DNA of 37,669 nt, from assembly GCA_019114565.1 (NCBI GenBank), contig DXFI01000072.1:1-37669 (forward strand), given 5' to 3'. Positions 1-8,445 of this stretch are shown here, one piece after another. The position numbers and the translations under genes were made by a program. Numbering within the stretch: position 1 is the stretch's first letter; the number at the start of each line of letters is the position of its first letter. Below the pieces are notes generated by a model. The model was given only the letters and a program-made list of their open reading frames with translations. It was not told the origin of the DNA and did not search any database. Origin of the DNA: Candidatus Desulfovibrio intestinigallinarum. Lineage in GTDB: Bacteria; Desulfobacterota; Desulfovibrionia; Desulfovibrionales; Desulfovibrionaceae.

Positions 1-128
1 GGGGGGCTTGGGGGGAAGGGAAAAACCTCTCGCGCCAGCAGCGACCGAAGGCGGCCGCAGGCCGTGCCCGTTGCGACGAAGGAAGCTACGGGCATCGACA
101 GCAGAGATGAGGGGTTTCCCTTCCCCCC
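1..128 (+). repeat. Family B hairpin repeat, occupied form, cut by the window edge
   Basis: Long GC-rich inverted repeat: a GGGGGGAAGGG arm near 11-20 pairs with a CCCTTCCCCCC arm at 118-128. The loop carries an extra segment (about 42-99) flanked by AGCAG direct repeats. The same unit recurs at 8446-8635 and 12533-12657, and without the insert at 24179-24234 and 27402-27455. It lies downstream of the minus-strand regulator gene. No T-tract follows, so it is not a canonical intrinsic terminator. Confidence 0.75.
37..104 (+). other. Structured cassette inside hairpin loop (copy 1)
   Basis: AGCAG direct repeats at 37-41 and 100-104 bracket the segment. It folds into a short stem (52-56 with 60-64, triloop) and a second stem (64-71 with 88-95), then a T-T mismatch at 72/87 and two more pairs (73-74 with 85-86). 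The copy at 12559-12631 keeps the same fold with a compensatory change. No open reading frame is apparent. Whether it acts as RNA or as DNA is unknown. Confidence 0.5.
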
Positions 129-159
129 AAACAACTTATGAATAGTGTTAACAGGCCCT

Positions 160-217
160 GGAGCGTTTCAACTTTGAAAAAGGTGAAACGCGAGGCGGCG
201 GCACGGCGCCGCCCGGC
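160..217 (+). repeat. Family A dispersed repeat, 5' part only
   Basis: Begins with GAGCGTTTCAACTTTG, contains the GCGTTTCA/TGAAACGC hairpin and the GGCGGCGGCAC...GCCGCC hairpin, and then stops abruptly just before the end of the regulator gene. The last two hairpins of the complete copy (16773-16921) are missing, so this is a truncated copy. Confidence 0.8.
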
Positions 218-235
218 TCTGTCGTTTTGCGGCCT

Positions 236-2131
236 TCAGGCCAGATGATGCTGGCGCATCTTGCGCCAGAGAGTATTCAGGCTGAGATCCAGCGCCGTGG
301 CAACCTTCTTGCGGCTTCCGCCGAAACGGCGCAGGCTTTCGCGCAGAATGGCGGCCTCCACGCGCTCCAGTCTTTCCCGCAGCGTGCCCTCCGCGGGCAC
401 GCCCGTTTCCGCTGACGCAGCCTCCCGCGGCGTCAGCTCCTGCTGGCGCATGCGCAACTCCTGAAGAATCTGAAGCCACAGGGAAAAATCATGCTTCCCC
501 GTGCCCAGCAGAAGCGCATAGCGCTGCAACAGCGCATCCAGCTCCCGGATATTGCCGGGCCAGTCATATTCCTGCAGCACCGGCGCAAAGGATTCCGGCA
601 GCGGTTCCAGGCGGCAGCCGCTCCGCTCCAGCAGACGCTGCGCCAGCCGGGGGATATCTTCCCTGCGTTCCCGCAGGGGCGGAATATCCAGACGCAGCAG
701 ACTCAGCCTGTAGAACAGATCCGCCCGGAAGCGCCCGGCCCGGACCTCGTGAACGAGATCCTTCCAGGAAGAACTGATGACGCGTACCCGGACGGTATAG
801 GGCCGCTCCCCGCCCAGGCGATAAATTTCTCCCGTTTCCAGCACCCGCAGCAGACGCACCTGCACCGCCGGAGAAATGTCCCCGATTTCGTCAAGGAAGA
901 TCGTACCGCCGGAGGCCACTTCCAGCAGCCCCTCCTTGCCGCCCCGCCGCGCGCCGGTAAAAGCCCCTTCCTCGTACCCGAAAAGCTCGCTTTCCAGCAG
1001 GGTTTCCGGCAGTGCGCCGCAGTTGAGCGCCACAAAGGGCCCCTTGCGCTGCGGGCTTTCCTGATGCACGGCATGCGCAAAGAGCTCCTTGCCGGTACCG
1101 CTCTCTCCGTGAATGTACAGAGCCCCGCCGGACGCGGCAAAACAGCGGGCCTTTTCCCGGGTAGCGCGCATGACGGGGCTGTCGCCGATGATGTCGGCAA
1201 AGGAATAGCGGGCCGACAGGGAATGATGCCGGTTCTTCTTCAGACGATTCTGTAATTCCCGGACCCGCGACGCGGGAGAAAGTACGGCAAAAGCGCCGCA
1301 GGATTTGCCGCGCACCGTAACGGGATGCGCCGAGAACAGCAGTTCCCGCCCCTTGCCCAGCGAGACGACACCCTCGGCAGGGCTGGAAGTCTGCATGACC
1401 CGCCGCAGACGGAGCTGCTCCACCAGCTCGGCCGCCTGCGGCAGCAGGTGACGGGCCATCTCGTTGTGCAGCACGAGCCGTTCCTCGGCATCGATCCCCA
1501 CAATGCCTTCATGCAGGGCTTCCACCATGCCGGACATCCAGGCAAGGCGCTCGTTGTCCCTGCGCATGGCTACGGCGATATTGACGGCCTCGTCCAGCGC
1601 CCGCTCCAGATTGCGCAGACTCGGCATGACGATGACCGCCGGGCAGTGCTGCGCCTGTGCCACCTCGGCGCTGATGCCGCCGCCCACGATGCAGCCCGCG
1701 CCCATTCTGATGGCCGAGGCAATGCCCTCCACATGTTCCTGCGTTGTCGTGAACAGAATGGGCAGAATGGAGATGTGCAGCAATTCGGCAAAAGGGCCCA
1801 CCCATTCGGGGATGCGCTCATAGCAGGTGACGGCAATGGACGAGCTGTACTGTCGCGCCTGCATCAGACTGCGCAGCACGGAAAGATGATCATTGGAAAT
1901 GGTCACGACAGGATGACGCAGCTGGCCACGCATCAGACGGCCGGTGCCGCCGCCCCCCAGAATGACCTCCACGCCGTCATCCAGCAGTTCCCGCGCCACG
2001 GGCAGCGCCTTTTCCATGGAGGCAAGACGTATTTCCATTCCCATGCCGCGTCCCTGGGCGTACTCGCGGACAGCCTCGGCAATGGCGCGGGAATTGGATA
2101 CAAAGGCAAAGCGAAAAGGATGCTCGGGCAT
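236..2131 (-). CDS. Sigma-54-dependent transcriptional activator with PrpR N-terminal domain
   Basis: 631 residues in the classic order of an enhancer-binding protein. Residues 1-190 resemble the PrpR_N sensor domain (ligand-type sensing as in propionate catabolism activators); 195-290 look PAS-like; 310-545 are the AAA+ core with Walker A GESGTGKE (342-349), the sigma-54 contact loop GAFTGA (389-394) and Walker B FLDEIGD (about 412-418); the last 40 residues form a Fis-type helix-turn-helix. The start at 2131 has GGAGG directly upstream. It should drive open-complex formation by sigma-54 RNA polymerase at targets sensed through the N-terminal domain. It lies last in a minus-strand series after the sulfotransferase and TauE genes, so it may control them, but I found no sigma-54 box in front of those genes and their promoter looks sigma-70-like. 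The true ligand cannot be read from sequence. Confidence 0.93.
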   Translation of the reverse strand: MPEHPFRFAFVSNSRAIAEAVREYAQGRGMGMEIRLASMEKALPVARELLDDGVEVILGGGGTGRLMRGQLRHPVVTISNDHLSVLRSLMQARQYSSSIAVTCYERIPEWVGPFAELLHISILPILFTTTQEHVEGIASAIRMGAGCIVGGGISAEVAQAQHCPAVIVMPSLRNLERALDEAVNIAVAMRRDNERLAWMSGMVEALHEGIVGIDAEERLVLHNEMARHLLPQAAELVEQLRLRRVMQTSSPAEGVVSLGKGRELLFSAHPVTVRGKSCGAFAVLSPASRVRELQNRLKKNRHHSLSARYSFADIIGDSPVMRATREKARCFAASGGALYIHGESGTGKELFAHAVHQESPQRKGPFVALNCGALPETLLESELFGYEEGAFTGARRGGKEGLLEVASGGTIFLDEIGDISPAVQVRLLRVLETGEIYRLGGERPYTVRVRVISSSWKDLVHEVRAGRFRADLFYRLSLLRLDIPPLRERREDIPRLAQRLLERSGCRLEPLPESFAPVLQEYDWPGNIRELDALLQRYALLLGTGKHDFSLWLQILQELRMRQQELTPREAASAETGVPAEGTLRERLERVEAAILRESLRRFGGSRKKVATALDLSLNTLWRKMRQHHLA

Positions 2132-2466
2132 GAAACCTCCCGGGCTGATGTTCTCCGCAGCAAACCGGAACGCGGGATCGCGGAACAGAAAACACCCTCT
2201 GCAACGGCGCAGCTTCAGGGCTGCCCTGTTCTACTCTCGAAACTGCCCGGCATACAACGGCGGATCTCCCCCTGCGCAGGGAGAAAAATCACTCGCCTGC
2301 GGGAACTCCTTTTTCCCCGCGGACGATACCGGAACATGCCGCAATCCGCTCCCGGCATCAAAACGCGCAGGCATCCCGCCCTTTGCGCTCATGCCCCGTG
2401 AAGGGGCGTCATGAAAAACGCCGACACCCCCCGCAGCGCCGGCGCCTCGGGGGGAAGGACGGGGAA

Positions 2467-2511
2467 CCGGGGGAAGGGAACCCTGTGCGTCGGCAGAGGG
2501 CCTTCCCCCGG
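2467..2511 (-). terminator. GC-rich hairpin between sulfotransferase and regulator genes
   Basis: An 11-bp perfect stem, CCGGGGGAAGG (2467-2477) with CCTTCCCCCGG (2501-2511), plus inner CCCT/AGGG pairing. The arms match family B. On the minus strand the stem lies just after the sulfotransferase stop but has no T-tract behind it, so termination is uncertain; it may protect the 3' end. The rest of the 2132-2527 gap shows no gene. Confidence 0.5.
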
Positions 2512-2527
2512 AAAAACATCCGGAAGT

Positions 2528-3682
2528 CTACAGCACAACGTCTCCCACATAGCGGCGCTTGACGCAGAAATGCTGCTTCCACGCTGCCCAGGCGCGCTGG
2601 CCGATGATCATTTCCTCGTCGGGGTCGCCGATGGGGAAGGGTCTGGGAGCCGTCGCCGGGTCCCACAGGCCCTTTTTCCGGCGCTCTTCGCGCTGATCGA
2701 TGAGCCAGTCGTTATAGCTTTCATAGACGATATGGCCTTCAAAGCCGTCAAGCGTCGCCGCCCGGATGCGACCGTCAAACTCCTTGTACTTGGCGATCAT
2801 CAGATCGGAAGGCATTTCCGGCTCCACATCGTTCTTGTAGCCGGCTTCCTCCAGCTCCTTGCCCGCGACAGCGGCAAAGATGCGCTGATCACGCGGCGAC
2901 AGCAGGTCCTTGTAAATGCCCACGTACTTGTCGGAGATGGGCTTGCCCAGCGGCGCATGGTCGCGGGACGCTCCGCGGGCCTTGCACAGATCGGTCTTGT
3001 AAAAATCGAACATCCCTTCCTCGAACTCCTCGCCGAGGAATTCGCACACCCCGCGCATGACGCGCTCGGGCTCGCGCACCAGATCCTCATACCGCAGATC
3101 GAGCCAGAGACCGCGCTCGCGCAGCGGTTCGCGCCACTCCTTGACGGCGTTCCAGCAGCGCTTCCAGGAGTGGGCCGCGCAATAGATATTGGTCGGGCCG
3201 AAGGAGGACTCCAGATAGTCTACGCAGGCGTCGCGGCCGTCCCGCGTGATGTAGATGAACTGGGCGTCCGGGAAATCATGGTGCATGGGTCCCACAAAGT
3301 AAAGATTGTGCGGCGTTTTCTCGCCCCAGCGGGGCTTCTGCACATAGCGGGCAAAGCGCATGTGCATGGCCGCATACAGGCCGGCAAAGCTGCGTTCGGG
3401 AGCCAGCTCGATGACTTCGTCAAGGATGGTCCGCGGGTTGACCTTCATGCCCCAGAACGGCGTTTTCAGCCCGAAGACCATTTCCTCGGCCAGCGTGCGG
3501 AAGTTGGCTTCCACCGACAAATCGCCGTAGGTATGCAGGTAGGGATAGAAACGGGGATAGTACCACACCACTTCCGGGACGGCGATACGGGAATGGCAGC
3601 CCAGCAGGGCCATTACCAGGGTCGTGCCGGAGCGTTCGGCGCCAATCATGAAAATGGGACGTTCTTTCAGAATGAGAGCCAT
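2528..3682 (-). CDS. PAPS-dependent sulfotransferase family protein
   Basis: 384 residues from the ATG at 3682, chosen because AAAGGAGA lies seven bases upstream; the open frame extends further upstream but has no better start. Residues 14-21 read GAERSGTT, the 5'-phosphosulfate-binding loop of sulfotransferases. Residues 145-151 (ITRDGRD) match the 3'-phosphate-binding segment, and YEDL (198-201) is a common family motif. This fits the Sulfotransfer_3 type, which moves a sulfuryl group from PAPS to a hydroxyl or amine acceptor. No signal peptide is seen, so it is probably cytoplasmic. The acceptor is unknown. It follows a TauE/SafE exporter gene by 92 bp, probably on the same transcript, and precedes a PrpR-type regulator. 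Such enzymes can modify lipids, glycans or small metabolites; the exporter suggests a released small product, but that is inference. Confidence 0.85.
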   Translation of the reverse strand: MALILKERPIFMIGAERSGTTLVMALLGCHSRIAVPEVVWYYPRFYPYLHTYGDLSVEANFRTLAEEMVFGLKTPFWGMKVNPRTILDEVIELAPERSFAGLYAAMHMRFARYVQKPRWGEKTPHNLYFVGPMHHDFPDAQFIYITRDGRDACVDYLESSFGPTNIYCAAHSWKRCWNAVKEWREPLRERGLWLDLRYEDLVREPERVMRGVCEFLGEEFEEGMFDFYKTDLCKARGASRDHAPLGKPISDKYVGIYKDLLSPRDQRIFAAVAGKELEEAGYKNDVEPEMPSDLMIAKYKEFDGRIRAATLDGFEGHIVYESYNDWLIDQREERRKKGLWDPATAPRPFPIGDPDEEMIIGQRAWAAWKQHFCVKRRYVGDVVL

Positions 3683-3718
3683 CAGACGTTCTCCTTTGCA
3701 AGATGATGAAATACGCTG

Positions 3719-3754
3719 TGCGGCAGAAACCGCTTCCGCCCCGCCTCTGCCGCA
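3719..3754 (-). other. Intercistronic hairpin
   Basis: A 9-bp inverted repeat TGCGGCAGA (3719-3727) / TCTGCCGCA (3746-3754) lies between the TauE and sulfotransferase genes. No T-tract follows on the minus strand, so it is more likely an mRNA-processing or stability element than a terminator. Confidence 0.4.
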
Positions 3755-3774
3755 AGGCCGGGGGCCTTCCGGGG

Positions 3775-4521
3775 TCAGAACTGCCCCAGGGAGCGAACAA
3801 CGATGTAGGCGCCGAGCAGGATGCACACGACGGAGACCATCCTCTTCAGGACGCCGCCCGAAACGGTGTGCGCAAGACGCGCCCCGCAGACCACGCCGAC
3901 AAGTTCCGCGCCCGTAACCCAGGCCGCCAGCGACAGATCCACAAAACCGTGCATGACGTTGCCGATGGAACCCGACGCCGCCGCCGTAATCTGGATGACC
4001 TGACTTGTGGCAATGGCCGTCAGCGGGGCAAAGCCCAGCACCACCATCAGGGGAACGGACAGCACAGGGCCGCCCACGCCCGTCAGCCCGGAGCCGAAGC
4101 CCACCACCGCGCCAATCAGCACCAGCCCCAGCTTTTGCGAAAGCGTGCCTTCATAGACGCGGGTTCCGCCTCTGGCCGGCCGCAGCGCGTAGACGCCGGC
4201 AAAGATGATGATCGCTCCCAGCACCAGATTCAGCACATGGGCCGGCGCATGCGCGTTGACCAGGGAACCGGGATAGCCCGCCAGCAGCCCCCCCACGCAC
4301 ACCGGGATGGTAATGCGCCAGTCAATGCTCCCGTGCCGCTGGTACAGCCAGGTTCCCAGAAGCCCCGTAAACAGAAAGCTGAACAGGGAAGTGCCCATGG
4401 CCATGTGCGTGGACATGCCCGTGATGCCGGACAGGGCCGGAATGAGAAGAATGCCGCCGACGCCGACAGTGCCAATCAGCGCCCCCACGACAACAGCCAC
4501 CACAAGAAGAAGGACAAACAC
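3775..4521 (-). CDS. TauE/SafE family sulfite/sulfonate-type exporter
   Basis: 248 residues, strongly hydrophobic, with about eight predicted membrane spans and two glycine-rich half-repeats: GTVGVGGILLIPAL near residues 18-31 and GFGSGLTGVGGPVLSVPL in the second half. This duplicated GxGGG-type motif is the hallmark of the TauE/SafE (DUF81) family of inner-membrane permeases, some of which export sulfite, sulfoacetate or other organosulfur anions. The start is a GTG at 4521, because the nearby ATG at 4528 is in another frame; GGGGGT lies about nine bases upstream. It has its own AT-rich sigma-70-like promoter and is followed by the sulfotransferase gene, so the pair may form one unit. The substrate is inferred only. 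Confidence 0.85.
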   Translation of the reverse strand: MFVLLLVVAVVVGALIGTVGVGGILLIPALSGITGMSTHMAMGTSLFSFLFTGLLGTWLYQRHGSIDWRITIPVCVGGLLAGYPGSLVNAHAPAHVLNLVLGAIIIFAGVYALRPARGGTRVYEGTLSQKLGLVLIGAVVGFGSGLTGVGGPVLSVPLMVVLGFAPLTAIATSQVIQITAAASGSIGNVMHGFVDLSLAAWVTGAELVGVVCGARLAHTVSGGVLKRMVSVVCILLGAYIVVRSLGQF

Positions 4522-4585
4522 GGTGCATTACCCCCGGAAAAACAGATTCTGCACTCAGAGAGCAAACAGCATGCCACGATTTAAC

Positions 4586-4613
4586 ATATTAAAATAAAAG
4601 AATATTTTTTCAA
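4586..4613 (-). promoter_or_regulatory. Sigma-70-like promoter for the tauE-sulfotransferase unit
   Basis: On the minus strand TTGAAA (4613-4608) and TAATAT (4591-4586) are 16 bp apart in a distinctly AT-rich stretch. The predicted transcript would begin about 58 bases before the GTG start at 4521. Confidence 0.5.
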
Positions 4614-4691
4614 AAAATAAAATCATCCATTCTATTACTGCAATTTAAGCATCTCAAAAATCGCATGCCCGTCTTCCGCCCGCGCACGGCG

Positions 4692-4726
4692 GAAAAAAAG
4701 AAAGCGCCCGGCATGACACCGGGCGC
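4692..4726 (-). terminator. Intrinsic terminator of the DASS transporter gene
   Basis: Perfect 8-bp stem GCGCCCGG/CCGGGCGC (4704-4726) followed on the minus strand by a T-rich tract (4693-4703). It separates the DASS transporter transcript from the TauE-sulfotransferase unit. Confidence 0.85.
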
Positions 4727-4800
4727 GGAGGGGGTGTTCGACAACCCCGACGGAAGCTCTCCGGAGGAGAAGGGCAGCTCCGTCGCAAGGGCGAACAGCC

Positions 4801-6279
4801 TTACTTGGGAGGCAGGATATAGAAATCAAGACCAAGCCATACGACCGTCACATAGAAGAAGGCAAAGGTCAGGGCAACGGACAGGACGCAGGCAATAATC
4901 CCCCAGACGAACATGGTCCGCAGATTGGCGCCATAACCGGCGACGATACCCTGTGCGCCGGTGGCTGAGGCCACGGCATAGGCCCAGCTGATGGCCGAAC
5001 CCGTCACCCAGACCCAGGCCACAGCCCCGAATTCAAGCCCCCGCCAGGAATCCATGGCCTCGATGGCCAGCGGCACCATGACACCCGCGGCGGCCGTGTC
5101 GCTGGTCACCTGCGACAGCAGGTTGGGGAACAGGCTCCAGGCAAAGAGCGACAGCGTGTCATTCACGCCCACAAAGGGGGCCAGCCACTGGCTGAACACG
5201 GCTCCCGCGCCTGTGGCCGACAGAATCTTGCTCAGAGCCACCGAGGCAGGCCACATGAAGATGATCGTAACGGGAAAGAACTTGCGCAGCGTCTGCGCGG
5301 AAAGGACAGTCTCGCCGGGACACGTCCGGGAGGGAACAAAGAGCAGAATCATGGGAATGATGCAGAACATCTGCGTCGGCTTCAGCCAGTCCCACATGGG
5401 GCCCTTAGTCCACGGCGCATACAGCGGCTGCAGAACAGCCAGGCCGATGGCCAGCACAAAGGCAAAGAAGGATATCTTCTCCTCAAACGTCATGGGACCG
5501 AGCTTGTCCAGCTCCTGACGGTAAAAGTCACGCGTACCGCCGAACGTTTCACGATCCGAGGGCATGAAGAACATCAGAATGCCCACGGCCAGAATGATGA
5601 CCAGAGAAACGGGCACCATGCGCAGCGTCCAGTCTATAAAATAAATATCGTAACCAAGATACTTGTTGAGCAGACCGAACGTCACCACGGACTGCCCGCC
5701 GCCCAGCGGCGTTGCCATGCCGCCCACGGAAGCCCCCCAGGCAACGGCAATCAGAATGTTGGAGGCAGCCTTCGAATTCCAGCGCTGCTCATTATTTTCA
5801 TAGCCCACGTACATCAGCGCGGCCACGGCAATGGGAGCGAACATGGCCGCCACCGTCGTATTGCCGACCACAAAGGAGGTAATGGCGCACAGCACAAACC
5901 AGCCGGCAGTCTGGGCCCGTACGTTGCCGCTGACACGCATGAGAAAATTAAGGGCGAGGCGGCGGGCAAAGCCCCAGCGCACCCAGGCGGCCGTAATGGC
6001 GGTAGCGCCGAAAATAAGCACGGCCTCCTTGTGCACATAGGCTTCCATGACCTTGGTCAGAGGCATGTAGCCGTAGATGCAGGCCACAAAAAGCGGCACC
6101 AGGCAGGTCAGCTTGATATCCACAACCGTCGTGACCCACCACCAGACCATCCAGAAGAGTATACCGAAGGCGAACCGGGCATTTAACGGCCCGAAGCAGG
6201 GCAGCGCCAGCGCCACAAGCAGCAGAGCCGGACCGCCGAGAAAGAGGAGCAGCCACTTGCCGGAAACCGAAGACTTCAT
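4801..6279 (-). CDS. DASS/SLC13-family sodium:anion symporter
   Basis: 492 residues from the ATG at 6279, which has GGAGGA just upstream; the longer open frame to 6342 lacks a ribosome-binding site. The protein is polytopic, with the two characteristic internal motifs of the divalent-anion:sodium symporter family: GNTTVAAM (139-146) and TSDTAAAGV (392-400), positions of the SNT motifs that bind sodium and the carboxylate or sulfate. A conserved GGMATPLGGGQ segment (186-196) lies between them. Family members import C4-dicarboxylates, tricarboxylates, sulfate or organosulfonates across the inner membrane; the substrate cannot be decided here. Position next to a TauE exporter and a sulfotransferase makes a sulfur-containing or dicarboxylate anion plausible. 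It ends in a strong terminator, so it is a single-gene transcript. Confidence 0.88.
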   Translation of the reverse strand: MKSSVSGKWLLLFLGGPALLLVALALPCFGPLNARFAFGILFWMVWWWVTTVVDIKLTCLVPLFVACIYGYMPLTKVMEAYVHKEAVLIFGATAITAAWVRWGFARRLALNFLMRVSGNVRAQTAGWFVLCAITSFVVGNTTVAAMFAPIAVAALMYVGYENNEQRWNSKAASNILIAVAWGASVGGMATPLGGGQSVVTFGLLNKYLGYDIYFIDWTLRMVPVSLVIILAVGILMFFMPSDRETFGGTRDFYRQELDKLGPMTFEEKISFFAFVLAIGLAVLQPLYAPWTKGPMWDWLKPTQMFCIIPMILLFVPSRTCPGETVLSAQTLRKFFPVTIIFMWPASVALSKILSATGAGAVFSQWLAPFVGVNDTLSLFAWSLFPNLLSQVTSDTAAAGVMVPLAIEAMDSWRGLEFGAVAWVWVTGSAISWAYAVASATGAQGIVAGYGANLRTMFVWGIIACVLSVALTFAFFYVTVVWLGLDFYILPPK

Positions 6280-6833
6280 AGACCATCCTCCGGGAAGATA
6301 TGAAAGGTGAAAACCGTGCCCGAAGCCGAAAATCCGCCGCAATGCCGCTATCTGCCGGACGCTTCCCGCCCCGTTGCAGCGAGAGGCCCTTCCGGTGGCG
6401 GCACAGGAATATGCTCACTCCCGAATCGGACAAACGCCGATGCCATTCTGAAAAACGGAGTCGCCCCAGCTCTCCGCGCCGCCGCGCACCGGCGGCGCAT
6501 TCACGGCTCCTTCCGCATCAGGTCCGCGCAACCTGCAAAAAACGGAACTTGCCAAAAGGCAGCGGAAGATGTACTTGCCCCAGATGCTGCGACGCCCGCC
6601 GTTTTCAGAACAGGCCGCCGGGCCCGCATCGCGGCTTTTCCGCCGCATGAGCCCGGGCGTTCGCAGAAAGAGGCGCGGCATTCTGTCAGCGGCACAAACG
6701 CATCCGGCATGCTTCATGATGCATCCGCAACCATTCCGACAGAAAGTACCGCCGCGTTTCCCGCAGCAGACACGCACAGTGCGTCTTCCTTTCCCCGCAT
6801 TTCATCGGCATTCGTTGTGAATAAAAGAGCAAG

Positions 6834-6848
6834 TCCTGTGCCACAGGA
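6834..6848. promoter_or_regulatory. Short palindrome in the 715-bp gap before mnmA
   Basis: TCCTGTG-C-CACAGGA is a perfect 7-bp inverted repeat with a one-base centre, too tight to be an RNA hairpin, so it could be a dimeric regulator site. It sits at the edge of an AT-rich stretch (6840-6910) that probably holds the mnmA promoter. I see no convincing gene elsewhere in 6280-6994: open frames there have no ribosome-binding site and an atypical composition. Confidence 0.3.
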
Positions 6849-6994
6849 TTTTTACACGTCAACACACTGTAACTACTTATCTTTTTATTTTTCACTCTTA
6901 TAAAAGCCATTTGATTTCTGCAAAGGGGGATCTCAAAAATGAAACCGTCGCAGCACAGGGGTCCGCACGCCGGCGCAGGAAGGCAGGAAACACC

Positions 6995-8113
6995 ATGCGT
7001 ATAGCCGTGGCCGTCAGCGGCGGCGTGGACAGTCTGTGTGCTCTGCTCCGTCTGTCGCGCGCGGGGCACGATGTGCTGGCCCTGCACGGGCTTTTTCTCC
7101 CGGATGCGACAGCGGACGGGCCCGCGCCCGAAGGTCTGCGCAGGGCCTGCCGGACCCTCGGTCTGGAATTTCATGTGGCGGATTTGCGGGAAGCCTTCCG
7201 GCAGGCGGTCATGGAGCCTTTTGCGGCGGCCTATGCGGCGGGCGAAACGCCCAACCCCTGCGCCCTCTGCAATCAGCGCATCAAGTTCGGCGTCCTTCAG
7301 GATGCCGCCCTGGCGCTGGGGGCCGATCTGCTGGCCACAGGTCACTACGCGCGTCTTGCCTCCGCAACGGAGTACGACGCCGCATGGGCCGCGACCCTGC
7401 CGCACGGGCCGGATCGTCCGCCGCTGCTGCTGGCCGCGGGGGCCGACGCAGCCAAGGATCAAAGTTATTTTCTGGCTCTCGTGCCGCCGCAGCGCCTGCA
7501 ACGGGCCCTTTTTCCGCTGGAACGGCGCACCAAGGCGGAAAGCATCGCCGAAGTGGCGGCCGCCGGTCTTGACGTGCCCGTTCCCGGAGAGAGTCAGGAA
7601 ATATGCTTCATTCCTGCGGCGGAAGATGCCTACCGGGATTTTCTGCGCCGTCAGTGGGCGGCGCAGGGCCTGCCCGTGCCCGCAGGCGGCCCCGTCGTGC
7701 TGGAAGACGGCCGGGAAATCGGACGGCACGGCGGTCTGTGGCGGCATACCGAAGGCCAGCGCCGGGGTCTTGGCATTGCCTGGAGCGAACCGCTCTACGT
7801 GCTGGGCAAGGACAGAGACAGCAACAGTCTGATCGTAGGCCCGCGCGACCGCCTCGGTATGCGCGCCTGCCGTGCCCGGCAGGTGGTCCTGCACGTCCCG
7901 CCCCGTCTCTGGCCCGCTACGGTTCTGGCGCGCGTCCGCCACCGCCAGCGCCCCGCCCCGGCGCAGGTCGTTCTCGACGGCGACACCCTGCGCATCACGC
8001 CGCACGAATCCCAGTTCCCCGGCGCTCCCGGGCAAATCGCCGCCGTCTACAGCATGGACGGCCTTGTGCTGGCAGGCGGCATTCTGGATCAAATCGCCAT
8101 GCTCCCGCGTTGA
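6995..8113 (+). CDS. mnmA: tRNA-specific 2-thiouridylase MnmA
   Basis: 372 residues, the usual family length, from the ATG at 6995 (AGGAAA upstream), which places the ATP-pyrophosphatase P-loop SGGVDS at residues 8-13 as expected. Other hallmarks are TPNPCALCNQ, in which Cys92 matches the first catalytic cysteine, ATGHYAR (114-120), KDQSYFL (154-160) and ESQEICFI with the second catalytic cysteine at 204. The enzyme adenylates and thiolates C2 of the wobble uridine of Lys, Glu and Gln tRNAs in the cytoplasm. It appears to be a single gene; no other tRNA-modification gene adjoins it. The open frame extends 28 codons upstream without a better start signal. Confidence 0.96.
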   Translation: MRIAVAVSGGVDSLCALLRLSRAGHDVLALHGLFLPDATADGPAPEGLRRACRTLGLEFHVADLREAFRQAVMEPFAAAYAAGETPNPCALCNQRIKFGVLQDAALALGADLLATGHYARLASATEYDAAWAATLPHGPDRPPLLLAAGADAAKDQSYFLALVPPQRLQRALFPLERRTKAESIAEVAAAGLDVPVPGESQEICFIPAAEDAYRDFLRRQWAAQGLPVPAGGPVVLEDGREIGRHGGLWRHTEGQRRGLGIAWSEPLYVLGKDRDSNSLIVGPRDRLGMRACRARQVVLHVPPRLWPATVLARVRHRQRPAPAQVVLDGDTLRITPHESQFPGAPGQIAAVYSMDGLVLAGGILDQIAMLPR

Positions 8114-8134
8114 GAAGCGTTGTGGAAGGCTTTT

Positions 8135-8188
8135 CCGGGGGAGGGGAACCCCCTTGGCTAGCGCGCAAGGGTGTTCCCCTCCCCCCGG
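8135..8188 (+). repeat. Family B-like long hairpin after mnmA
   Basis: Arms CCGGGGGAGGGGAAC and GTTCCCCTCCCCCCGG (about 8135-8188) form a long stem with CCCTTG/CAAGGG inside it. The following GGCCCCCACCCTTCCCCC and GCGCGCTTTT-like tail match the downstream tail at 16014-16046 and, inverted, the start of the copy at 8446. It could act as a 3' stabiliser or terminator for mnmA, but there is no T-tract. Confidence 0.6.
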
Positions 8189-8283
8189 CCCCCACCCTTC
8201 CCCCAACGCGCTTTTCTCAAAAAAACGGAACGATACGAAAACGCCGGAGCTTTCCTTTCGGTAATCGTCTCCCGGAAAAATAA

Positions 8284-8402
8284 AACGCGAGGCTGCGGCA
8301 CAGCCCACCCAGCCCAAAGTGAGCGAAAAAAAACGCATTTTTTCCACGAAACGACAGGCCGTATGGTTTGAAATGTGAAGCGTTTCAAACTGAAAATGCC
8401 AT
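8284..8402 (+). repeat. Family A dispersed repeat, missing its first hairpin
   Basis: Starts at AACGCGAGGC and runs through the GCGAAAAAAAACGC-type hairpin, the ACGACAGGCCGTATGG block and the GTTTGAAATG...CGTTTCAAAC hairpin to CTGAAAATGCC. The GCGTTTCA/TGAAACGC start is absent. Confidence 0.85.
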
Positions 8403-8445
8403 AGAATATTTGATGAACGTTTGCTGCTGGCTTCCCCGTCTTCCG

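Noticed and set aside
491-3706. Long plus-strand open frames (491-1255, 1325-2401, 2411-3706) opposite the regulator and sulfotransferase
   Set aside because: They are antisense shadows of clearly recognisable minus-strand genes, a usual effect of high GC; their translations are His/Arg/Gln-rich with no domain.
6370-6395. GG-N10-GC on the minus strand before the DASS transporter gene
   Set aside because: Spacing fits but the sequence around GG (AGGGCC) is far from TGGCAC; chance is enough to explain it in GC-rich DNA.
6307-6903. 198-codon plus-strand frame in the gap before mnmA
   Set aside because: No ribosome-binding site, no hydrophobic or domain pattern, Pro/Arg/Ala-rich random-like composition.
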